Assembly: GCA_963970005.1 (NCBI GenBank)
Contig: CAXAMN010027362.1
Coordinates: 364,990 to 428,989 of the forward strand
Direction of reading: 5' to 3'
DNA from: Durusdinium trenchii
Taxonomy: Eukaryota > Sar > Dinophyceae > Suessiales > Symbiodiniaceae
Length of the DNA stretch: 64,000 bases
Shown here: positions 26,318 through 33,329 of the stretch, piece after piece
Numbering within the stretch: position 1 is the stretch's first letter
Layout: each line of letters begins with the position of its first letter
Position numbers and translations under genes: made by a program
The notes under the pieces: generated by a model
Told to the model about the DNA's origin: nothing
What the model saw: only the letters and a program-made list of their open reading frames with translations
Databases searched by the model: none

Positions 26318-29300
26318 TACAGAGACAGACAGCCAGCCAGCCAGCCAGCCAGACAGACAGAGAGAGAGAGGAAGGGAAAGAAACAGCAAAACGGAGACAT
26401 GGCCGTAAGAGGTATACCACTGTGCGACGGCCCGACTTTCGGCGTGCGGTCGCAAGCCAGGGCAGTCAGCCCCCCTCCAGGTTTGGAGGTGGCGGCCCCC
26501 GGCGCCTTCTACCGTTGACCTCCATCCCGTTTTCCGTGCCACAGAAAGACCGAACGACCGACAGACCGAAAGACACCAAGACAGAATGACCGACAGACAG
26601 ACAGACAGACAGACAGACGTGCAGAAACCCAGACAGAGAGACAGAAAGAACGACAGGTAGCGCGAGAGGGACGCAGAAAGAAACAACGGAAGACACACAG
26701 ACAGACAGCAAGACGAAAACAGACGGAGAGCAAACGATTAGAACAGTACGCAAGGGAACGAGAGAAGGACGGAGAAAGCGACTGGCATGCAGGGGCAGAG
26801 ACATAGAACGGGAGAGAGACTTCCAGGATGTTTCCGTCCTACCCGACGTCCCGTCCCACCTTGCCTCATATCTTTTGCCTCTATCCCCTCTTCCGTCCTA
26901 CTCTTGTCCTCTGTTGGGCCGGCGCCCGGCTGTCAGGCGTAAGCCTTGAAAAAGTAAAAATAAATAAAAAAAAACATCTATATATATTTTTGTATATGTG
27001 CCATGGGCCATGGGAAGAAAGACACGTTCCTGCCTCTGTCATCCTTGTTTATGAAGTGGCAGTGGGGAAGCAGCAGGTTGCATAGACCCACTTACACCCA
27101 ATTGACGCGACCCGCAAGATCTGCAAGGTAGCATAAGACTCACAAGACACGGACTTCTTCTGCAAACCTGTTCCAAGTCCTTTTGCACTACCCCGCACCT
27201 TCACCATGGCGCAAAGCAAAGGTCGGTTGCAGTCGATGATTTGTCCTGGCTGACCGACCTGACAAGGACCTCAGGGTTGGCTGGAACCTTTGGTTTGGAA
27301 AGCTGGCACTTTGCAAATGATATTCCTTGTTTTGTAAAGTCCCTAACTCGAAAACGAGTCGGCTGAAAAGTGAGACCATGTCAAACCAATACAGAGATTA
27401 CATGGGAGCCACGTTAGACCATCCTCCCGTCCCGCCCACCCTCATATAGTTTGGAACTATTTTTAGGTGGTTACACCCACCTCGGATGGATATGATTTTG
27501 AGGGCATCTCTGACTGACTGGTTGAATTAATTCCAGCTATGTTAGCAAGACCACCTCAACCACTGCCAACAACAGACCATCCAGGTGGTCCCGGAGTCCT
27601 GCATGGAATCTTTTCAGAGCTGTGGCCACGTGATACCGCGTTTCCACGCGGCAGTCTGAAAAACCATCATTGATGAATTGTGCAAAACATTGCAAAACCA
27701 TCATTGAGCAAAATGACAACGACATCTGTGGTGATATACATGGACTCCAGCAGGTCCATATCGAGTCAAACTGATCCTCTTGTACGGTGTTACTGGCTAG
27801 CCGAACAAAACCCACAGGACAAGGGCCATTCACCTCTTCAACTTGGGCCACCGGACAATCTACAGAAACACCTTGGGAACAGAGTCGCTGGAATCGAAAA
27901 AACATGAAAAAACCTTTCTGACCTCCCCTCTCCGTCCTCTGCCCTCATCTGGTTGGCCGCCCAGCTCAACTAGCTCATCGCCGGTGGAGAGCACGGCGAC
28001 GCGTGGCTCTCGGTGGACCCAAAGGCCTCAGGGTCGTTGGACAGTCGACCCGAAAGAGCAAGGTCGACCGAAGTGGAATTCCATGTGCCAAGTTGCGGGA
28101 AAAGGAACAAAATGCAACTTCATTGACTTATATAACACAACACGGTACTCTCACTTCACATGTCTGAAGTCAAGGGTTCTTGAAATGACGCCGTGACTCA
28201 GTCAGGGAGAAAAAAACAGGCCGCGGCAAATTGATATGATTTGATATGATTTGTACCTGCATCACCACTGATAACAAAGTGACATGTGCCGTCTCCAACA
28301 CAAAAAGCACCCTGCTAAGCTAGGAGTAGCAATTGCCAATAATCACCACGCATAAATGCAGTAGTTTTCCATATCTCATTTGGCTTGATCTGGATTGCAA
28401 AACAGGAACCACTGCAGGAAAGCCAAAGCACGGCTGCGGTTCAGCGCTGCCAATACCCCCAACTCACTGGCTCTCAGTTGGCAGCCAGCTGACAGCAGCG
28501 CCTCGCCCTCAGTTGGGGCATGGAAAGGGTCATAGTTTCAGCTGGCTCATGTACCCTCCCTCCAACACACGAATGTGGGCAAGCCCCTGTTGAGTATCCG
28601 GAACATGCATTTTAGAGTTGTGGTGCCATCCACTTCCACGTTTGTCGGAGGAAGGGGCACACCATCAACCAACCGCAAACTCCTAAGTGGGAGGTAGGGG
28701 CTGCATGGCTGAGCCATTGATTGCTCCGAGCAAACTCTGTACGCCAATCTACCCCAATGGGGCGAGAAACCTGGAATAGCTCTGACAACACTTGCGTCGC
28801 AAGGTCTTGTCTGCGTGGAGTAACAAATGATCTTCCCTTGCCAGCTTCTCAACAAGACTGCTAAAACACTTTCTCTTGCTGAGTCTGAGGGCGACGATTC
28901 AAACCGACGCTGTTTTTAACTGCATCGACCAATGGTGGGACCAGGGAGCTGGAGTTACCTGATTGGTGTTTTGAGAACACAGTCGATCATGAAGCACGTT
29001 CAAACACTATAGGTGCGTTAATATATATATATATATGTACATCCAACAGTCGGCATCCCAAAGGTTTCAGTCGTTGAGCACTTGTTCAATGCAGGGGTCG
29101 TTGGACTTGAAGGCCTGTCGACTCGCTTGCCGTAGGTTTCTAGATGTTTCAAGTGTCCCCTGAACAATATATAGAGAAAGGCCATCCCCAAAGGAAAATC
29201 CATGCGATCAATTCAGTGGTTTGCCTCTATTTTTCTGAGAAAACAATCCTAGAAACACTACCTGGCCTTTTTCGCACTCCTGCCTTGGCCGTGTCCGAGC

Positions 29301-32210
29301 CAACGGCACGGATGTTGGCTCCCGGCTTGCCTTGGTCGCCGCCCTTTGGGAGATGGAGAACCTATTTGAGCTGTTCTTCCATCGAGAACGGAGAAGGTTG
29401 CTCTGAAGGGGTCTAGGGTTGATTGATCAGACAAGGTTTCTTGCGTTCGAGACACATTTTGAGTTTGAATCCATCAAGATTACGCTTGCTTGCAAACCAG
29501 TCCACAACTCTATTAATTCATGCGTGATTGCAGCCTCAGAAACAACTTACATCAGACGTTGGTGGTGTCCGCGCCAAAAGCAACGCGAAGCAAGGAGTAT
29601 CCCAAGTGGAAAATGCTGGAGTTGGAGTTAAAGTAAAACTTGCACTACACTATGTCGGCAAACCCTATTCACCGATGACAAACATCGTCCCATCGCCCCA
29701 AAAAATATACCTTTACTTATACCTTTTGGTAGGTAGCCAGTCAAGCAATCGTCCCATCCGTCCCCTTCGCGGACCCCCATTGGGTCTCCCTGCTGGACAC
29801 CAAGATTTGCACCTCGACCTGCCCATCTGACCTGCATGGGCTGAGAGGATGAGCTGACTGGGCGGATGTGGGAACCCCCAGCAGTCATTCCCCACTTGAC
29901 AAACTGGACTGTTTTTGAGTCTGTCTGTTTTTGTCTTCCCATCCAAAGCTTCTTTTCAAGGTTTCCCATTGCAAGGTGGCCCCCTTGTGAACTCCACAGC
30001 AAGGGCCAGGGTAAAACACTTGTGAAATTGGTGAAATACATCAGAATATGTCAGAAGCATAATGCAACATGTCCTTCTAAGGCCCTTCTGATCCCTTGTG
30101 GTGATCGACCTGCTGGATAATCTGGCTAATTATTTCACTCTAGATTAATTACTGTTGCCACTGTTTCGGACCTGATTGGCACTTGCTGATAATCTGCCTG
30201 AGGGGCATCTGACAACTCAGCTTAGTTGGGTGCTGAATTTTCATCTCTATCCTCTTCCTGAATACCTGAAACAACCTTGAACATCCCGCAAGAAGCATCC
30301 GCCTCGCCGATTGAACAGTGTCCTCCACCTTGACGACAGCATCTGCTCCCTCGGGTACAAAGGATCCGGTGGTGATGTAGCGGACGTAGCCTGGCGGAGG
30401 ATCCGGTCACATCCTCACGCACACCCTCCACCTGCAGGGCGCAAGACCCCCCATGTAACAAGATCACCCACATCTCCAAATATATCCGAATTTTATCAAA
30501 TCTTAGATGCGCAGAATCAACCTGCCTCCAAACAACCACAATCGAAAACCACTCGCAAGAAATGCACATCGAGTTTCTAAGAGTACGTGAAAGCCGGATC
30601 CGAAAGCACCACAGTTGGTGAAAGAACTCACCACGACTTCGACGAATCATCCAAACACGATGAAATACCGCGGTGTTCACCCGTCTCTCAGTGAACAGGA
30701 TTGAGGTCGATTCCTGAGAAACGAACGGCAGAACTCTTCTGGCTCGGCGGCCTGGCCGCAATGGCCCGGCGCTCTGGCCACCGGCCAGTGAATCAGCGTC
30801 CACCAAATAGGTGTTGGGAGGGTCGCTCGAGCGGACGGCGAAGCCATCCATGATGGAGGCCTTACTGACGCTGGTAGCAAGTGCACGGATCAAAAGTGAA
30901 ACTGGTTCGCGGAGTGCACGGTGAAGATCTTGCTTTGACACCGTCTACAGTACAGTCTAGACATGTCAATGTCTAGAGTCTATACCGAAAACGGAACTTG
31001 CACTGCGGTACACGGCTGGCATCAGTTTCGGAGTTTTGGTCTCTTTGGTTGAATCGTATGTACCAAATATCAACACAGGGAAACCCTGCTGACATGCGAC
31101 TACCCAAGAAAAATGTCTGAGCAGTTTACTTTTTTCCGATGCGGCCTCGTATTGTTGGAATCGTGTCGAACGTTCATCATTTGGGTTGACCCAAATCTAT
31201 TCCAAGCCAAGCCAGGATGTTCATCCATTCAATCCACCAAAAGATTCAGTGGAGAGGACTGTGGATTGCAAATGGTCCAAACGGAAACCAGTGGAAAGTA
31301 AGCCTGTCACCCTGTCACCCTTCATACTGCATATAAACCTTGCAGTCCAACAAAAAGGCTCCACACGAGAACAATTACAAATAGATACAAGTAGTGCTTC
31401 TCCACCTTCTGATGTTCCTGGCAGCACAGACCGAATGTGTCTCCAGTTTCAGCTTCCTTTCGTCCCAGCCAGCTTTCTCAGACAAAGCTCTGGAAAAGCG
31501 GGGATCGGTGCGGATGCAGTCACATCCTCTGCCAAGCGACGCCTGACATCGGAATCTGCAGAATCCGGACGCAGTGTCACGTCCATCCGGACGTTTACGG
31601 AGCAAAAGCACCATGTGGTCAAACCGTCCGCGTGGAAATCACACATCCCAAAGGAACATGTCCTCAATGGAGTCGACTGGGCCTTACAACCAGTGCAAAC
31701 CCAAAAAGGCTATCCAAGAACTGTGGCGCAACATGACTTCCACCGACGAAGACAGGATCTCCTTACCTTGGAATCTTTTGGCAGGCAGTTCATAGGTCTC
31801 AAAGTGTTCAAGAGATAAGATAAGAACAACACCAGCAGCCAACCACGAGGCCGTCATTAAATCATATTGTTTGAGTCCCATCAAGCCCCTGTCGGAGATG
31901 ATCACCTAAAAAGATTGTCGCCTTCGTGGTTTTCACCATGAAGTGGGAGCCACGGGCTGCAGCAAATTTAACGTTTCACCATCCCCACAAAACCTACAAA
32001 TCGCATCAAATCACCATATATACAAATCGCATACTTATAGAATACAACACAAAAAAGCATATCTATCTACAGTACCCATCAATACACCCAAGCCACCGGT
32101 CTGCGGACCATCCCCAGCGTTTTGGACGGACCGAGCTGCCCCAAGGCATCGGCCAAGGCGACCTCCTCACGGCCCAAAGGGCCCAGCACTTGTGCCGAGA
32201 CCATCGAGAC
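14770..32210 (-). CDS. GPHN/CNX1: Molybdopterin molybdenumtransferase (gephyrin/Cnx1 E-domain, MoeA family), multi-exon gene
   Basis: This is the whole traceable gene, read from 32,210 down to a TAA at 14,770-14,772. Sixteen exons listed separately cover, in order, the MoeA domains: ALG..LAED, the MDGFAV segment, the [13 protein letters not shown] segment, [64 protein letters not shown], and a C-terminus ending RGL. Known family role: uses adenylylated molybdopterin and molybdate to make active molybdenum cofactor in the cytosol, for nitrate reductase, sulfite oxidase and similar enzymes. Placed exons total 1,153 bp, about 384 codons, against roughly 400 for a bare MoeA/E domain. Phases agree at every placed junction. 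Two exons are unplaced (between PL LCAMVK and PDELEH, and between AEST and LLPEP). Nothing resembling the MogA-like G domain was found, so whether this is a fusion like gephyrin is open. The sequence looks closest to plant Cnx1 and animal gephyrin from remembered motifs. Confidence 0.93.
16115..16225. repeat. CTAGTAG-family repeat (GATGGCCTCC variant)
   Basis: About five copies of an 18-21 bp unit like CTAGTAGCAATGGCCTCC. Single copies of the same variant recur at about 38,310, 39,770, 47,700 and 60,270. Confidence 0.85.
17140..17310 (+). repeat. Dispersed GGGAGCTTCC element, copy 2
   Basis: Same succession of blocks as at 4.8 kb. It lies inside the last large intron of the MoeA gene, just below the EYHR exon, antisense to the gene. 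Confidence 0.75.
17379..17436 (-). CDS. MoeA-gene exon: EYHR..AEST segment
   Basis: The 58 bp exon after CTCCCAG|G reads [19 protein letters not shown]. It continues DPVRP to give the conserved RP(E)(F/Y)HR motif and the AESTG motif. The donor ACCG|GTGACC is GT, phase 1. The next expected segment (G.Q.SSRL.S..A) is not placed. Confidence 0.9.
18222..18289 (-). CDS. MoeA-gene exon: domain IV strand (DPVRP)
   Basis: The 68 bp exon after GCCCAG|G reads SPV then [19 protein letters not shown]. This matches the plant Cnx1 pattern 'RVRL...I..DPIRPEFHR' at the start of the C-terminal barrel domain. The donor GACCG|GCAGCT is a GC type in phase 0. Confidence 0.9.
18640..19075 (-). pseudogene. Frameshifted coding relic (coiled-coil type) inside a MoeA-gene intron
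   Basis: Three successive minus-strand frames each look coding and follow one another. First [17 protein letters not shown] and [18 protein letters not shown], up to a stop. Then [20 protein letters not shown], up to a stop. Then [20 protein letters not shown]. The joined character is a charged, helical protein broken by at least two frame changes. It fills much of the 1.4 kb intron between the LPGNPVS and DPVRP exons and has the same orientation. A retroposed or decayed gene copy is the simplest explanation; small true exons of a nested gene are less likely. Confidence 0.5.
19105..19205. repeat. Minisatellite, 14-15 bp unit
   Basis: About seven copies of (A/G)GGGTGGACAG(T/C)CA in a row, inside the MoeA-gene intron next to the coding relic. 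Confidence 0.9.
19691..19765 (-). CDS. MoeA-gene exon: LPGNPVS segment
   Basis: The 75 bp exon after TTGAG|G reads [18 protein letters not shown] then AIQRLR. PGNPVS is the second strictly conserved MPT-binding motif of the family. The donor TTCGAG|GCAGTC (GC, phase 1) is fixed by the phase of the next exon, which starts with GG. Confidence 0.95.
20126..20227 (-). CDS. MoeA-gene exon: [11 protein letters not shown] segment
   Basis: The 102 bp exon after TGTGAG|G reads [18 protein letters not shown] and then ends KKLFF. It matches 'IHFG.V.MKPGKP.TFA......KLVF.LPGNPVS'. The donor TTCG|GCGCTT (GC) leaves phase 1, giving [12 protein letters not shown] across the junction. Confidence 0.95.
20845..20875 (-). 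CDS. MoeA-gene microexon: [10 protein letters not shown]
   Basis: At 31 bp this is the shortest placed exon. It lies between GGGCCAG|G and ACCTGG|GCCACT (GC type). It gives [10 protein letters not shown], matching 'DY.K..L.ELG' after the SGGVS loop. Phase 1 at the end is completed to Gly by the next exon. Confidence 0.87.
21100..21144 (-). CDS. MoeA-gene exon: VITSGGVS loop
   Basis: A 45 bp, phase 0-0 exon after GCTTAG|G that reads [20 protein letters not shown] is the molybdopterin-binding loop of MoeA/MogA-type domains. The usual Met after SGGVS is Arg here. The frame requires a GA donor (GCAAG|GACAGG), and the 3' end of the same intron is CCAG|GAC, so AGGAC is repeated at both intron ends. 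Confidence 0.92.
21226..21500 (-). pseudogene. Decayed coding relic inside a MoeA-gene intron
   Basis: The minus strand reads [17 protein letters not shown], then after stops [18 protein letters not shown] and [19 protein letters not shown]. The last part is leucine- and charge-rich. It lies in the 989 bp intron just before the SGGVS exon, with no matching splice phase to the MoeA frame. It may be another piece of the kind of element seen at 18.6-19.1 kb. Confidence 0.35.
22134..22203 (-). CDS. MoeA-gene exon: D..L...L..AL segment
   Basis: The 70 bp exon after GCTGAG|G reads [16 protein letters not shown] then SVSGHQE. It fits the helix that follows 'GIV.D' in domain III ('D...L...L.EA'). 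The donor is CAAGAG|GTCGAT (GT, phase 0). It joins in frame to ADLVITSGG. Confidence 0.82.
23890..24716. repeat. Tandem repeat block A, about 160 bp unit
   Basis: Five or so imperfect copies carry TTTCTGTGCCTGGAACAGTG, CAGAACCTTGATTTTT, GTGACGTTTGGCCCGGGCAG and TCGTCACGCCGTGCCAGG. Some copies are shortened. Confidence 0.88.
24717..25560. repeat. Tandem repeat block B with nested units
   Basis: Repeats of GCCGATGCAGCACGCCGTGG at about 24,765, 24,881, 25,222 and, more diverged, 25,120 and 25,470. A larger duplicated unit of about 341 bp (24,881 against 25,222) also includes CCACCTACCTCGTCTCTTGC. Confidence 0.85.
25895..26640. repeat. GA/GACA microsatellite cluster
   Basis: (GA)n and (GACAGA)n/(CAGACA)n tracts at 25,895-26,150 and 26,205-26,390, with a further (GACA)n at 26,590-26,620. 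The two main tracts are each preceded by similar sequence (ATGTGGCAACATAGGCC.CACACGG), which suggests a local duplication. Confidence 0.95.
27199..27258 (-). CDS. MoeA-gene exon: GQIIDCNRP segment
   Basis: A 60 bp, 20-codon, phase 0-0 exon between TTGTCAG|G and GTGAAG|GTGCGG (GT type). It includes [19 protein letters not shown], equivalent to 'GPGQIYDSNRPML'. The family Ser of DSN is Cys here. The expected next segment (LGIV.D) was not located; the following intron is 5 kb and full of tandem repeats. Confidence 0.9.
27950..28026 (-). CDS. MoeA-gene exon: [10 protein letters not shown] segment
   Basis: The 77 bp exon after CCTGAG|G reads LWVHREP then [24 protein letters not shown] is the signature at the start of the MPT-binding domain III (MogA-like fold). 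The donor is placed at CAACCA|GATGAG, a GA type in phase 0, since this gives the usual spacing to [11 protein letters not shown] site further on (GAG|GTCAGA) would insert about nine extra residues. Confidence 0.92.
28438..28507 (-). CDS. MoeA-gene exon: [11 protein letters not shown] segment
   Basis: The 70 bp exon after CAACTGAG|G reads GEALLSA then [16 protein letters not shown]. It corresponds to 'VL..G..I..SEIGLLA..G' in gephyrin and Cnx1. The inferred donor is AACC|GCAGCC (GC type, phase 1), which makes an Arg codon with the next exon. Confidence 0.85.
29278..29343 (-). CDS. MoeA-gene exon: [10 protein letters not shown] segment
   Basis: The 66 bp exon after CCAAAG|G reads GGDQ then [13 protein letters not shown] and TAKAG. 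It matches the 'G.NIR..G.D...G' strand of MoeA domain II. The chosen donor is GGA|GTGCGA, phase 0, which joins in frame to GEALLSAG. This frame has no internal Met, so it is invisible to a Met-to-stop search. Confidence 0.87.
30266..30390 (-). CDS. MoeA-gene exon: [11 protein letters not shown] segment
   Basis: Starts after CCGCCAG|G and reads YVRYITTG, then [15 protein letters not shown], matching 'V.ITTGAP.P.GADAVV.VEDT'. The 3' end is placed at TTTCAG|GTATTC because that phase fits the next exon. The last 14 codons ([16 protein letters not shown] region) have no clear family match, so an earlier GT donor right after VEDT plus one more small exon is possible. Confidence 0.88.
30752..30860 (-). 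CDS. MoeA-gene exon: MDGFAV segment
   Basis: The 109 bp exon after AGTAAG|G reads [13 protein letters not shown], then [13 protein letters not shown]. The MDG(F/Y)AV motif with its Asp is among the most conserved MoeA signatures, close to the active site. The donor is CCAG|GCCGCC (GC type, phase 1); the next exon completes a Gly codon. The open frame runs past both ends of the exon, so a long minus-strand reading frame here is only partly coding. Confidence 0.92.
31491..31542 (-). CDS. MoeA-gene exon: LAED segment
   Basis: This 52 bp exon after GTCAG|G reads [17 protein letters not shown], equivalent to 'VLAEDIRAPDPLPPYP' of plant Cnx1. It ends in phase 0, directly before the ASIMDGF exon. 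The inferred donor is CCA|GAGC, a GA-type 5' site; no GT or GC alternative keeps the frame. It is followed by a 630 bp intron. Confidence 0.85.
32140..32210 (-). CDS. MoeA-gene exon 1 of those placed (N-terminal helix)
   Basis: The 71 bp exon follows a TCTCAG|G acceptor and reads [13 protein letters not shown] then [11 protein letters not shown]. It matches the family pattern 'A...L.......V.L.EALG' before the LAED segment. The 5' splice site is a GC type (TTGGG|GCAG). The exon ends in phase 2, and the next exon supplies the single base needed. The true start codon lies upstream and was not identified. Confidence 0.8.
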
Positions 32211-32229
32211 CTGAGACAACTTCCGGCGA

Positions 32230-32350
32230 AGAAGAATCTCCTTTGGAAGCTACTAGTAGCAAGTGCATCGCTACTAGGAACAAGTGCCTTACTAGTAGTA
32301 ACAAGAAGCTACTAGGAACAAGTGCATCGCTACTAGGAACAAGTGCCTTA
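32230..32350. repeat. CTAGTAG-family repeat just 5' of the first MoeA-gene exon
   Basis: Units GCTACTAGGAACAAGTGC and ACTAGTAGTAACAAGAAGC alternate for about 120 bp directly upstream of the acceptor of the first placed exon. Confidence 0.8.
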
Positions 32351-32543
32351 TGTCTCCACTATGGCCGAAGAAGAGTGTATCCACTAGTGGAGGCATCACC
32401 CTCCGATGGGCATAGTATCCTCGATATCTTTGCAATGATGGCAGAAGATAGCACCCTGGATCCACTATGGATCCACTGCCACCCTCTGAGATGATTGGAG
32501 ACACCTTCATGAAGGCTTGGAGGGTCCAAGATGGTCCAAGTAC

Positions 32544-32594
32544 CTTTCCAGAAGGTGGCACGGTGGCAGTGGATCCCCGGGCGTCACGGGCGCC
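32544..32594 (-). CDS. Candidate 17-codon microexon upstream of the MoeA gene
   Basis: A phase 0-0 segment bounded by GACTAG|G and GGAAAG|GTACTT, reading GARDARGSTATVPPSGK. It is low in complexity, like a linker. It could be the exon before the first placed MoeA exon, whose phase it fits, or belong to the upstream gene. There is no homology support. Confidence 0.35.
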
Positions 32595-33278
32595 CTAGTC
32601 AACAGGTGGGAGCAGGGAAATTGCATGAAAGGGCCCTCTGGGAGGTCTGATTCTTGGGCAAGACAGGTGAACAAAAATGTGCAGACTGGTAGCCTTTTGG
32701 TTCCAACAAACCAAGGGGTTGCCGGTTGCTTGCACTTCGGGCCGTTGGCCAAGGCATGTGGCAACAAGAAGTGTCACCAAGGCATCCTGAGTTTCAGGCA
32801 CATTCCTCCACCGAGAGCATGCTGAAGGGGCTCTTCCCTGGATACGGGGTCGCCATCGTGCCCGAAGGGAACTGGCCAAGTTGAACTGTCACTCTGAAAC
32901 ATCATTTGAGCCAAGGCAAGCTGTGGTCGAGGACTGGAAGAGTCCTAGCAAACCTATATATATATGACTAGTATGCTATATATAATAGTCTGTAGACTAT
33001 AGATTCAACGATTGACTTGGGCATAGCAGCTCCATCACGTGCACACATTCACCTCCTTGTGACATTCCACTGAACCAACCTGGCACATGTTGTTGCACAT
33101 GTTGGCCTTACCTACTAAATTAAATAGTATATATATATTATATATATTATATAAATATATACTCTTGGTATCTAGCTTCTCCTTCGCTTTGTCAATGTCC
33201 CCCAAGGCTCATCTGAAATCCTCGGCCAACGGAACTCATCCGACGGCCCCTCTGGGCAACGGTGGGGGCAAAGCGTAC

Positions 33279-33329
33279 TCGGAAGAACTGGTTCTTGGTG
33301 ATGTGGCCGCAGTTGCTGCGATCCATGTC
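33279..33329 (-). CDS. EF-hand-like exon (DMDRSNCGHITKNQFFR)
   Basis: A 17-codon phase 0-0 exon between ATGTCAG|G and TTCCGA|GTACGC. It reads DMDRSNCGHITKNQFFR, which has the look of an EF-hand loop (D.D.S...G.I...F). The Gly is two positions later than in a canonical 12-residue loop, so calcium binding is doubtful; similar 'DFDR...G.I....F' segments occur in EF-hand-like protist proteins. It belongs to a gene upstream of the MoeA gene on the same strand, or to a long upstream multi-exon gene. Confidence 0.55.

Larger units (their letters stand above)
22204..27198 (-). other. Large MoeA-gene intron region with one exon unplaced
   Basis: Between AMVK and PDELEH the family has about 15-20 residues (pattern G..V.DLGIV.D). 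No segment here fits the required phases. A GC-rich stretch at 22,740-22,930 reads [20 protein letters not shown] on the minus strand but does not match the family. Most of the rest is tandem repeat. Confidence 0.6.

Noticed and set aside
25812-26698. Multiple Arg/Glu/Asp/Thr-rich or Ser/Val/Cys-rich frames
   Set aside because: Products of GACA and GA microsatellites; every frame and both strands are open.
30222-30941. 239-codon minus-strand open frame taken as one gene
   Set aside because: Only the part at 30,752-30,860 is coding in this frame. The next MoeA exon is in a different frame, and the rest is intron that happens to be open.
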